DNA of 64,000 bases, taken from contig CAVTZF010000039.1 in the NCBI GenBank assembly GCA_963739095.1, positions 1 through 64,000 of the forward strand, in the 5' to 3' direction. Below, in pieces: positions 48,654 to 56,634 of the stretch. The notes beneath the pieces were generated by a model. It saw nothing but the letters and a program-made list of their open reading frames with translations. It was not told the DNA's origin and did not search any database. A program made the translations under genes and the position numbers. Numbering within the stretch: position 1 is the stretch's first letter; every line of letters begins with the position of its first letter. Source of the DNA: JACVRW01 sp963739095. GTDB lineage: Bacteria; Actinomycetota; Thermoleophilia; Solirubrobacterales; Thermoleophilaceae.

Positions 48654-50284
48654 AGGCGCTAGCCGCCTTCTTCGCGCTGTCCGCGCTCGCCCTGCCCCCC
48701 AGCGCCGGCGCCGCCCCGGTCGAGCGGCCCAACATCGTGGTCATCATGACCGACGATCAGACGCTCGAGTCGATGCGCGTGATGAGCGGCGTGCGGCGCT
48801 CGCTCGCCGCCGAGGGGACGACGTTCGATCGCGCCTTCGTCTCGAACTCTCTCTGCTGCCCGTCGCGCGCGACGTTGTTCTCGGGGCAGTACTCGCACAA
48901 CCACGGCGTGATCGGCAACACCGGGCCGGACGGCGGCTACGGCCGGCTCGACAAGCGCAACTGGTTGCCGGTCTGGCTCCAGCGGGCGGGCTACCGGACG
49001 GTCCACATCGGCAAGTTCCTGAACCAGTACGGGATCCGCAACCCCACCGACGTGCCACCCGGGTGGAGCGAGTGGTACGCCTCGGTCGACCCATCCACGT
49101 ACTTCTTCTACGGCTACACGCTGAACGAGAACGGCCTGCTCTACACCTACGGGCTCGACCGCAACCCGATCTACTACTCGACCGACTACTACGCCGAGCG
49201 CGCGCTGTCCGTGATCCGGCGCATGGGCGACACGCGCACGCCGTTCTTCCTCTCGCTCGCCTTCCTCGCCCCCCACAGCGGCGGCCCGAGCGACCCGGAC
49301 GACCCGCCCGGGCTCCCCACGCCGTCGCCCGCGCCGCGCCACATGAACCTTTTTGCCGGCGAGCGGCTGCCGTCAGACCCCTCCTACAACGAGACCGACC
49401 TCAGCGACAAGCCGAGCTTCATCCAGACGTTGCCGCCGATCAACTCCACGCGCGCGGCGGCCATCGACGAGAACTACCAGCAGCGGCTCGAGTCGCTGCT
49501 GGCGGTCGACGAGGCGGTCGTGCGGCTGGTCGACACGCTGCGCGCCGAGCGCGAGCTCGACAACACGCTGATCCTGTTCACCTCGGACAACGGCTTCTTC
49601 CACGGCGAGCACCGCGTGCAGCTGGGCAAGGTGCTCGTCTACGAACCCTCGATCCGCGTGCCCCTGATCATGCGTGGGCCGGGGGTGCCGGAGGGGGCGC
49701 ACCGCGGCCAGCTCGTCACGAACGCCGACCTCGCGCCGACGATCCTCGAGGCCGCGGGCGCCAGGCCGGGCAAGCCGCAGGACGGGCGCTCGCTGTTCTC
49801 GCTGCTCGACGACCGCGGGCTCGAGTGGGGCCGCGACCTGCTGATCGAGGGCGCGCCCGGGGTGAACCAGCCGGCCTTCGACGCGATTCGCACCTACCGC
49901 TACGTGTACGTCCAGCACGCGAATGGCGAGCGCGAGCTGTACGACCTCGAGCGCGACCCGTATCAGCTCACCAGCCTGCACAACGACCCCGCCTACGCGG
50001 ACGTGCAGGCGGAGCTGGCGCTGCGGCTGGGGCTGCTGTCAGTCTGCGCCGGCCGCAGCTGCCGCTCGAAGCCCACCGCGCGGCTCGCCGTGCGCTCCTG
50101 CCGCGCACGCGTGTCCGGGGCGAACGTCGAGAGTGTGACCTTCCGGAGCGCGCGCCGGCTGCGCCAGGACCGAGCCGAGCCGTTCGGCTCGCCCGTGGGC
50201 GGACGGTCGCTGCGCGCGCGGATTCAGACCAGCGACGGCCGCGTCGTCACGCTGGACCGGGCGCTGCCTACGCGCTGCCGCTGA
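48650..50284 (+). CDS. Secreted sulfatase (544 aa), second of a pair
   Basis: A paralogue of the upstream gene, GTGA-coupled to it. Signal peptide LAAFFALSALALPPSAGAAP. PNIVVIMTDDQTLESMRVMS, then SLCCPSRATLFSGQYSHNHG with C-x-P-S-R, and FTSDNGFFHGEHRVQLGK. The C-terminus has the same Cys-containing basic tail, with SVCAGRSCRSKP and VRSCRARVSG. A product of tandem duplication; the substrate is not predictable. No formylglycine-generating enzyme is in the window, so one is expected elsewhere. Confidence 0.87.
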   Translation: MKALAAFFALSALALPPSAGAAPVERPNIVVIMTDDQTLESMRVMSGVRRSLAAEGTTFDRAFVSNSLCCPSRATLFSGQYSHNHGVIGNTGPDGGYGRLDKRNWLPVWLQRAGYRTVHIGKFLNQYGIRNPTDVPPGWSEWYASVDPSTYFFYGYTLNENGLLYTYGLDRNPIYYSTDYYAERALSVIRRMGDTRTPFFLSLAFLAPHSGGPSDPDDPPGLPTPSPAPRHMNLFAGERLPSDPSYNETDLSDKPSFIQTLPPINSTRAAAIDENYQQRLESLLAVDEAVVRLVDTLRAERELDNTLILFTSDNGFFHGEHRVQLGKVLVYEPSIRVPLIMRGPGVPEGAHRGQLVTNADLAPTILEAAGARPGKPQDGRSLFSLLDDRGLEWGRDLLIEGAPGVNQPAFDAIRTYRYVYVQHANGERELYDLERDPYQLTSLHNDPAYADVQAELALRLGLLSVCAGRSCRSKPTARLAVRSCRARVSGANVESVTFRSARRLRQDRAEPFGSPVGGRSLRARIQTSDGRVVTLDRALPTRCR

Positions 50285-51560
50285 GCGCCGCGACCGGCCC
50301 GAGCACCCGGCGCGTGTAGTCGTTCTCGAAACGCCCCTCCGGGTCGAGCCGCGCACGGATCTCCGCGAAGCGCTCCCACTCGGGGTAGCGCTCGGCCAGC
50401 GTCGTGGCCGACTGGTAGTGGCGCTTGCCCCAGTGCGGGCGCCCGCCGTAGTCGTCCATGATCGCCTCGACGCCGCGGAAGTAGCTCTCGTACTCCATCC
50501 CGAGGTACTGGTGGACCGCGATGTAGGCGGTCCGGCGTCCGTGGGCGGTGGACAGGAGCGCGTCGTCGGGCGCCACCACACGCAGCTCGATCGGGAAGCC
50601 GATCGGCAGGCGGCGCCGCTCGATCAGGTCGAGCACGCGCTCGAGCGCCTCGGCGGCGTGCTCGCGCGGGATGCCGTACTCCATCTCCGTGAAGCGGACG
50701 AGGCGGACGTTCGCGTAGACGCGATTGCTCGCGTCGACGTGCTCCGAGCGTCCCATCAGCGACGCGATCGCCCGGTTCAGGCGCGGGATCTGGCTCGGGA
50801 AGCGGCGCCCAAGCCTGCAGGCGAGCCCGAGCGCGGCGTTCTCGAGCAGAACGTCGTGGACGAAGGCCTTCGCCTTCCCCGGCGGCTCCGGCTCGCGGTC
50901 GGTGCGCGCGGACGTGAGCGTGAGCGCCCGGCGCGTGTAGGGCATCACGAACGCCTCCCAGTGATCGTGCGCGTCGACGTGCTCGTCGAGCCGCGGCAGC
51001 ACCTCATCGAGGTCGCGCGGCTCGTCGAGCCGGTGGATCGTGAAGGCGGGTACGCAGCGAAGGGTGACCGCGCTGATCGCGCCGAGTGCGCCGAGCGAGA
51101 CGCGCGCGGCCCGTAGGTCGTCGCCGGCGTCGATCTCGTGGAGCTCGCCGCGCCCGTCGACGAGCCGCACGCTCACCACCTGCGAGGAGAGGTTGCCGAA
51201 CGTCCCGCCGGTCCCGTGCGTCGCCGTCGAGATGGCACCCGCGACGGTCTGCGGGTCGACGTCGCCCTGGTTCTCCATGGCGAGCCCGCGGGCGCGCAGC
51301 TCCTCCCCGAGGTCGTGCAGCGTGATGCCGGCCTCAACGGTGACGTCGTTGCCGTCGACCGCGAGCACCGTGCGCATGCCCGACAGGTCGAGCATCACCC
51401 CGTCGGTGCAGGCGATGTCCGTGAAGGAGTGGCCGGAGCCCGCGACCTTGACGCGCGGCGCCGCCCTCACCGCCTCGGCGAGCTCGCGCTCCGAGGTCGG
51501 TCTCAGGATCTGCTCAGGCGCGCAGCGCTGCTGCCGCGCCCAGTTACTCCAGGTGGGCAA
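50268..51560 (-). CDS. D-arabinono-1,4-lactone oxidase-like FAD oxidase (430 aa)
   Basis: VAO-type FAD enzyme. VKVAGSGHSFTDIACTDGVM carries the His for covalent flavin, followed by GDVDPQTVAGAISTATHGTG and GALGAISAVTLRCVP in the FAD domain. The C-terminal ALO domain has HQYLGMEYESYFRGVEAIMD, RPHWGKRHYQS and ARLDPEGRFENDYTRR (HWGK and the DP..F end are family marks). Oxidises aldonolactones or related sugars. It overlaps the sulfatase gene by 17 nt tail to tail. Confidence 0.88.
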   Translation of the reverse strand: MPTWSNWARQQRCAPEQILRPTSERELAEAVRAAPRVKVAGSGHSFTDIACTDGVMLDLSGMRTVLAVDGNDVTVEAGITLHDLGEELRARGLAMENQGDVDPQTVAGAISTATHGTGGTFGNLSSQVVSVRLVDGRGELHEIDAGDDLRAARVSLGALGAISAVTLRCVPAFTIHRLDEPRDLDEVLPRLDEHVDAHDHWEAFVMPYTRRALTLTSARTDREPEPPGKAKAFVHDVLLENAALGLACRLGRRFPSQIPRLNRAIASLMGRSEHVDASNRVYANVRLVRFTEMEYGIPREHAAEALERVLDLIERRRLPIGFPIELRVVAPDDALLSTAHGRRTAYIAVHQYLGMEYESYFRGVEAIMDDYGGRPHWGKRHYQSATTLAERYPEWERFAEIRARLDPEGRFENDYTRRVLGPVAALSGSA

Positions 51561-51567
51561 GGCGGCC

Positions 51568-52602
51568 CTAGGAGGCCGCCGACTCCGCCGCCGCCTCGAC
51601 CTTGTCGGGCTCGGGAGCCCAGTGCGCCTCAGGGTCGATCGGCGTGTCCCGCAGATAGGCCTCGGCGTCGAGCGCGGCCATGCAGCCCGTGCCGGCGGCA
51701 GTGACCGCCTGGCGGTAGACGCGGTCGGTCAGGTCGCCTGCGGCGAACACGCCCGGCAGCTTGGTCCGCGTCGAGCGGCCCTCCACGAGGACATAGCCCT
51801 CGTCGTCGAACTCGACCTGGCCCTCCACGAGGTGCGAGTTCGGGCGGTGGCCGATCGCGACGAACGCGCCCGTGACCGGCAGCTCGCGCTCCGAGCCGTC
51901 CTCGGTGTTCTCGAGCGTCACCTGCTCGAGCGCGCCGTCGGCGCCCGCGTCGAAGCTCTTCACCACGTACGGGGTGACGAGCTCGATGTTGTCCTTATCG
52001 CGCGCGCGGTCGAGCATGATCGCCGAGGCGCGGAACTCCGGCCGCCGGTGGACGATGCCGACCCGGCCGGCGAACTTGGACAGGAACGTCGCGTCCTCCA
52101 TGGCGGTGTCGCCGCCGCCGACCACGATCGTCTGCTTGTCGCGGAAGAAGGCCGCGTCACAGGTTGCGCAGTAGGAGACACCGCGCGCCGCGAGCTCCTC
52201 CTCGCCAGGGACGCCGAGCTTCTTCGGCTCCGCCCCCATCGCGAGAATGACCGCACGCGCCTTGATCTCCGTGGAGCCGACGTACACGGTGTGCAGGCCG
52301 CCCGGCTCTCGGGCGAGGTCGATCTTGGTCGCGTCGTCCGTGACGAAGCGCGTACCGAAGCGCGCAGCCTGGTCGCGGAACTCCTGCATCATCACCGGCC
52401 CCATGACGCCCTCGGGATAGCCGGGGTAGTTCTCGACGTCGGTCGTCTGCTGGAGCAGGCCGCCCCACGCGAAGCCCTCGATCACGAGCGGATTCAGGTC
52501 CGCCCGCGAGGTGTAGAGCGCGGCCGTGTAACCGGCCGGGCCGCTGCCGACGATGACGACTTCCTCGATGTCCTTGATCTCGGTCTCCATATACGCGCTC
52601 AT
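51568..52602 (-). CDS. trxB: Thioredoxin-disulfide reductase (344 aa)
   Basis: FAD site VIVGSGPAGYTAALYTSRAD, redox Cys pair YCATCDAAFF (CxxC), NADPH site IVVGGGDTAMEDATFLSKFA, and GVFAAGDLTDRVYRQAVTAA at the end. This is the low-Mr bacterial form, which passes electrons from NADPH to thioredoxin. The C-terminus is about 25 residues longer than usual and acidic (APEPDKVEAAAESAAS). Start ATG 52602 shares 1 nt with the stop of the upstream membrane gene. The window contains no thioredoxin gene. Confidence 0.93.
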   Translation of the reverse strand: MSAYMETEIKDIEEVVIVGSGPAGYTAALYTSRADLNPLVIEGFAWGGLLQQTTDVENYPGYPEGVMGPVMMQEFRDQAARFGTRFVTDDATKIDLAREPGGLHTVYVGSTEIKARAVILAMGAEPKKLGVPGEEELAARGVSYCATCDAAFFRDKQTIVVGGGDTAMEDATFLSKFAGRVGIVHRRPEFRASAIMLDRARDKDNIELVTPYVVKSFDAGADGALEQVTLENTEDGSERELPVTGAFVAIGHRPNSHLVEGQVEFDDEGYVLVEGRSTRTKLPGVFAAGDLTDRVYRQAVTAAGTGCMAALDAEAYLRDTPIDPEAHWAPEPDKVEAAAESAAS

Positions 52603-53825
52603 TACTTTACTTTCTGAAGTGTAGCCACGCCACCCCCTGCCGTCTCACGCTCCCGCTCCCACTCCGCCACGGTACCGCGGAGTTGGAAGAAGGCGACGAT
52701 CCCGGGCGGGATCGGCAGCCAGAATGCGATCACGCGGTAGCACAGCACGGCCGGGAACACCACTCCACTCGGAATGCCGAACAGGACGTCGAAGGCGAAG
52801 ATCATGCCCGCATCGACGGAGCCGACGCCGCCCGCCGGAGACGGAATCAGGTTGGCCGCCATCCCGACGAAGAAGCCCTGCACGAGCACGCCGAGCGGCA
52901 CGTCGCCGCCGAACGCCTCGAAGCTGGCCCACAGCACTGCGATGTTGGCCGCCCAGAAACCCACGGCGCCGCTGACCGCCAGGGCGCCGCGGCTCGGGTG
53001 GCGGAGGTAGGCGAGTGCGGTTCGCGTGCCCGTGGCGAGCGTCGCCGGGCCCTTCGCGAGACGCTGCAGGTAGCGGACGCGACGGTAGCCGCCGGCAAAC
53101 TGCTGGATGCGGCGCTCGAAGTCCTGCGGGATCAGCGCGATCAGCAGGAAGATCGCCATCACCCCCGCGGCGAGAGCTGCCGGGACGATGGTGCCTCCGA
53201 TCGGCGCCTCGCCGGGCAGGACGTGGGTGCGCAGCAGGATCCCGAACACAACGAGCGCGATGAGATACACCGAGTAGGTCAGAACGAGGAACGCCACCAT
53301 GCGGCAGGCCGCGCGCCGGCGCGGCATGCCGGCCTTTCGGAGCGCCCAATACGTGAGCACGAGCCCGCCCGCCCCGCCCGCCGAGAAGATGCGCGTGGCC
53401 GCCAGGCCGGCCATGGTGATCTGATAGGACGCCTTCGCGTCGAGGCGGCGGTGGAGCTCGTCGTCGTGCGTGCCGCCGAGCACGCCGCGGAACAGCGCCA
53501 CATACGCGACGAAGGCGAGCACGTTGAAGCCGACGGCGATGACGATCCAGTACCAGGTGCCCTCGTCGAGCTTGTCGACCGCCTCGCTGGCGCCGATGAG
53601 GTTCGGCAGCAGCACGTAGATCGCCACTACCACGAGCACGATCAGGACGGCGCCGGTGGCGAGCTTGCGGCGGTCGCTCAGGAGCGCTTGGAGGCGGCCG
53701 ACCTCCTCGTCCTCGTCGCGTTCGTCGTCCGCCCTGTCGTCGAATGCGGACCCCTCGTCCGGGAGGAGGTCCTCGTCCTCGAGCCGGCGGCGCTCCTCGA
53801 GGCGGCGGCGTTGATCCGCCGCCAT
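52602..53825 (-). CDS. YbhN/UPF0104 membrane protein (lysyl-PG synthase membrane domain), 407 aa
   Basis: An acidic N-terminal stretch (DEGSAFDDRADDERDEDEEV) is followed by about eight spans. Family marks are TMAGLAATRIFSAGGAGGLV, MPRRRAACRMVAFLVLTYSV and GFFVGMAANLIPSPAGGVGS (NxxPxPGGxG type), then VDAGMIFAFDVLFGI and LCYRVIAFWLPIPPGIVAFF. It is a flippase-like membrane domain without a lysyl transferase part. ATG 53825 overlaps the preceding stop (TGATG), so it forms an operon with the PAP2 and trxB genes. Confidence 0.82.
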   Translation of the reverse strand: MAADQRRRLEERRRLEDEDLLPDEGSAFDDRADDERDEDEEVGRLQALLSDRRKLATGAVLIVLVVVAIYVLLPNLIGASEAVDKLDEGTWYWIVIAVGFNVLAFVAYVALFRGVLGGTHDDELHRRLDAKASYQITMAGLAATRIFSAGGAGGLVLTYWALRKAGMPRRRAACRMVAFLVLTYSVYLIALVVFGILLRTHVLPGEAPIGGTIVPAALAAGVMAIFLLIALIPQDFERRIQQFAGGYRRVRYLQRLAKGPATLATGTRTALAYLRHPSRGALAVSGAVGFWAANIAVLWASFEAFGGDVPLGVLVQGFFVGMAANLIPSPAGGVGSVDAGMIFAFDVLFGIPSGVVFPAVLCYRVIAFWLPIPPGIVAFFQLRGTVAEWERERETAGGGVATLQKVK

Positions 53826-54781
53826 CAGCTCGCCCGCGGCTCCAGTCGCTGAACCGTGCGGGCGATCGCCGCAATCGCCGGATCGAGGTGCGGCGCGGCG
53901 CGCCAGATGCACTCGGCCAGAGCGAATCCTGCCAGCAGATCCATCACGTAATGCTCGCCGAGGTAGACGAGCCCGAACCCGAGCGAGAGCGCATAGACCC
54001 ACCCGGCCGCGGCGTGGCCGGGGCCGACCTGAGACAGCAACCGGGCTGCCATGACTGAGGTGCCGAAGTGGAGCGAGGGCATGGCCGCAAACGGGTTTCC
54101 TTGCAATGAATGGTAAAGCGGGCGCCAGAGGCGACCCCAGAAGCGCTCACCCGCCTCGGCCATGATCCGGCGCACGGGAGGCATGTTGCCGTTCTCCCCT
54201 GCCCACCAGGGCGGGGCTGTGGGGACGAGCCAGTAGACGACACAGCCGAGGTCGAAGCAGGCCGACATCAGCACGGCCGAGTGTGGGTACAGGCGGCGGT
54301 GGCGCAGGAGCAGGTAGGCGAGCGTCCCGTGCGGGACGAAGAACCAGCTCCAGTGGATGGCCGAGAGCCCGTACTCGAGCGGCCCGACGTGCCCCTCGCG
54401 GCCAAGCGAGCGCTGCAGGCGGATCGTCGGCGTCGTGCCCCCGCCGAGGGCGCGGTCGAACTCGATCGGATAGTCGACCTTGAGCCGCCTCAGCAGCGCC
54501 TCGGGGTCGTCATCGGGCATGTCGAAGTGCGCGAAGTACGCCCACATCTGGAGCGCGTAGATCCCCGCGTCTCGGAGCGGGGTGCGAGGAGCGGCGAGCG
54601 CGAGGGCCGTGGGCATCGGCCACGTCAGCGCGGACACGACGGGAGGGCGCAGCCTCAGGCGGTGCCGGACCAACGGGGTGGCGATGCCCACCGCCACCGC
54701 ACCCCACGCGAGCGTTCGTAGGGCGCGAGTGCTTCGCAAGGCGGCCCAGCATACCCGCGCGCGGGGTCGCTGCCCCGGCAA
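53825..54781 (-). CDS. PAP2/AUR1-type lipid phosphotransferase-like membrane protein (318 aa)
   Basis: Multi-span protein with the PAP2-type C-terminal catalytic pieces: GNPFAAMPSLHFGTSVMAAR (PSLH) and GLVYLGEHYVMDLLAGFALA (H-x3-D). This pattern belongs to the inositol-phosphoceramide synthase-like group that moves phospho head groups between lipids. The extreme N-terminus may start later than 54781. First gene of the operon with YbhN and trxB. Confidence 0.78.
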   Translation of the reverse strand: MPGQRPRARVCWAALRSTRALRTLAWGAVAVGIATPLVRHRLRLRPPVVSALTWPMPTALALAAPRTPLRDAGIYALQMWAYFAHFDMPDDDPEALLRRLKVDYPIEFDRALGGGTTPTIRLQRSLGREGHVGPLEYGLSAIHWSWFFVPHGTLAYLLLRHRRLYPHSAVLMSACFDLGCVVYWLVPTAPPWWAGENGNMPPVRRIMAEAGERFWGRLWRPLYHSLQGNPFAAMPSLHFGTSVMAARLLSQVGPGHAAAGWVYALSLGFGLVYLGEHYVMDLLAGFALAECIWRAAPHLDPAIAAIARTVQRLEPRAS

Positions 54782-54834
54782 CCGGGCGTGCAGCGCGGAG
54801 GAGGAACCGCACGGGCACCGAAAAGCGTCGCAAC

Positions 54835-55350
54835 ATGAAGATCTCGCGCGCTCTGGCCACTGCCTCGATCACGCTCGCTGCGCTGGGCGCCGCCGCCGCG
54901 GTCGCCGCCGCGGCAACCTCCTCCGACTCGCCCGCCGCGAGAAGCGGCGGAGCGCTCGCGGAGCCGATGGTGCAGCAGCGCGGCGGTGGACATGTCGCGC
55001 CGTCCACGGCGCGCGGAGAGCCGGACGCGTCGGCAGCGGTCGAGACGCCGGCGGGCGGCGCCGGGGCTCCCCCCGCCGAGCCCGCCCAGGACGAGGACCA
55101 GCCCACGACGCCGGGCGGCGAGGAGCAGAACGGCGGCGAGCAGCCGCCCGAGGAGCCCGCCGACACCGGCGAGGAGCCCGGCACGGACGACGTAGGCGGC
55201 ACGGTCGGCGACACGGGGCAGGCCACGAGCGGGCTCCCCTCGACCGGGCTCGAGCTGAGCGCGATGGCGATCATCGGGCTGGGGCTGGTGCTGCTCGGCG
55301 CGGCCCTGCGGCCCGGGCGCCGCGAGCGCGAAGCTCGCTCGCACCGGTAG
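54835..55350 (+). CDS. LPXTG-type wall-anchored surface protein (171 aa)
   Basis: Signal peptide (ATASITLAALGAAAAVAAAA), a low-complexity acidic Pro/Gly stalk (PAGGAGAPPAEPAQDEDQPT and so on), then LPSTG at about residue 134-138, a hydrophobic span (LSAMAIIGLGLVLLGAALRP) and a basic tail RRER. This is a complete sortase sorting signal. No sortase gene lies in the window. Read divergently from the PAP2 gene. Confidence 0.75.
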   Translation: MKISRALATASITLAALGAAAAVAAAATSSDSPAARSGGALAEPMVQQRGGGHVAPSTARGEPDASAAVETPAGGAGAPPAEPAQDEDQPTTPGGEEQNGGEQPPEEPADTGEEPGTDDVGGTVGDTGQATSGLPSTGLELSAMAIIGLGLVLLGAALRPGRREREARSHR

Positions 55351-55358
55351 CCCGGCGA

Positions 55359-55871
55359 TCAGCGCATGACTCGCGCCGCTCTGACCGTCGCGGCGCTGCT
55401 CCTGAAGCTCCGGAAGACGTTCAGGTCGATCCGGAACAGCGCCTGCTTGCGGTTGAGCTTCTTGCCGGCGGTGAAGTAGACCTTCCACGTGCCGCTGCGA
55501 GGCGCAGCCGGCAGGAAGGGCAGCTTCTTGTGGGCGATGCCGCAGGCGCCCTTGGCCGTGCCGAGCTTGCGGACGGCGTAGCGGCGCCCCTTGAAGGTCC
55601 AGTGCAGGAACATCTTCGCCCCCGTTGGCGGCCCCCAGACGGACCAGCGCACCCTGCGGCTGAGGTTGCTGCCGACCCGCGACGGCTTCACGTTCGCACC
55701 GACCCGGACGAAGGTCACGTTCGTCGAGGCGACGAGTCCTGGCGTCGCCCGGTCGGTCGCGGTCAGCGTGTAGGTCTTCGTCCGACCCGTCGAGCTGCGG
55801 ATGAACTCGGTCGGCATGAAGACACCGACGTTGAAGGAGCCGTCGGCGGCCAGCGGGTGAAACCGCGTCAT
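55359..55871 (-). CDS. Surface-protein C-terminal domain, possibly truncated (170 aa)
   Basis: GRTKTYTLTATDRATPGLVA and FVRVGANVKPSRVGSNLSRR, then GAKMFLHWTFKGRRYAVRKL with KGACGIAHKKLPFLPAAPRS make a beta-rich domain with one Cys, like the last domain of large extracellular proteins. There is no signal peptide. A stop codon directly precedes ATG 55871 and no good ribosome binding site is present. The part upstream (to about 55960) in another frame may be its lost start. Likely the remnant of a longer gene. Confidence 0.4.
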   Translation of the reverse strand: MTRFHPLAADGSFNVGVFMPTEFIRSSTGRTKTYTLTATDRATPGLVASTNVTFVRVGANVKPSRVGSNLSRRVRWSVWGPPTGAKMFLHWTFKGRRYAVRKLGTAKGACGIAHKKLPFLPAAPRSGTWKVYFTAGKKLNRKQALFRIDLNVFRSFRSSAATVRAARVMR

Positions 55872-55962
55872 TCAGCTCGACGGTTACTCTCCTGGCGTTG
55901 GACTGGATCCGTTGGAGCGCGGCAGAATGCCACGATCCTCGGCGGAGCGCCATAGGCAAGCG

Positions 55963-56634
55963 TCAGCGAGCGACCTTCTCGAGGATGCGGACCTCGACGT
56001 CGGCCCGCTTCGCGAACTCGCGCGCGTCGTCCTCGGTGCCGAGGTGCTCGCCCCAGTGCATCGGCACCGCCACGCGCGGCTGGATCCGGCGGGCCGCCTC
56101 GGCCGCCTCCTGGGCGGTCATCACGTAGGTGCCGCTGACCGGCAGCAGCGCGACGTCGACCCCGGTCACGCTGTCCATCTCCGGGATCACGTCGGTGTCG
56201 CCCGAGTGGTAGAGCCGCTCACCGCGCACGTTCAGGTCGTAGCCGACCCAGCCGGCCTCGCGCGGGTGGAAGGGCCGGCCCTCGGCGTCCACCTTCGATG
56301 TGTTGTAGGCCGCGAGGGCAGCCACGTGGACTCCGCGCACGAGCTCCTCGTCGAGCACCTCACCCGGCGCGATCGAGTGGACCTGGCCGCTCACGCGCTC
56401 GGCCACGGCCGCCGGGCCCACGAGCCACGTCTCGCGCTTCGAGAGCCGCTCCACGTCCTGGGGCGAGAAGTGGTCGTAGTGTCCGTGCGTGACCAGAATC
56501 AGGTCCGCGGGCGGTGAGCCCTCGGGCACCCGGTAGGGGTCTATGTAGACGAAGGCCCTTCCGACGGCGACGCGGAAGCCCGAGTGCCCGAGCCATTCAA
56601 TTGAGTCGAGGAGCACTCCCCCGTAGCTTGGCAT
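55963..56634 (-). CDS. Metallo-beta-lactamase-fold hydrolase (223 aa)
   Basis: IEWLGHSGFRVAVGRAFVYI at the start, metal motif ILVTHGHYDHFSPQDVERLS (HxHxDH type: HGHYDH), LYHSGDTDVIPEMDSV, and VAVPMHWGEHLGTEDDAREF. This is the UlaG-like/UPF0173 group. Substrate unknown. ATG 56634 lies inside the last part of the upstream signalling gene's open frame, so it is co-transcribed with it. Confidence 0.82.
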   Translation of the reverse strand: MPSYGGVLLDSIEWLGHSGFRVAVGRAFVYIDPYRVPEGSPPADLILVTHGHYDHFSPQDVERLSKRETWLVGPAAVAERVSGQVHSIAPGEVLDEELVRGVHVAALAAYNTSKVDAEGRPFHPREAGWVGYDLNVRGERLYHSGDTDVIPEMDSVTGVDVALLPVSGTYVMTAQEAAEAARRIQPRVAVPMHWGEHLGTEDDAREFAKRADVEVRILEKVAR

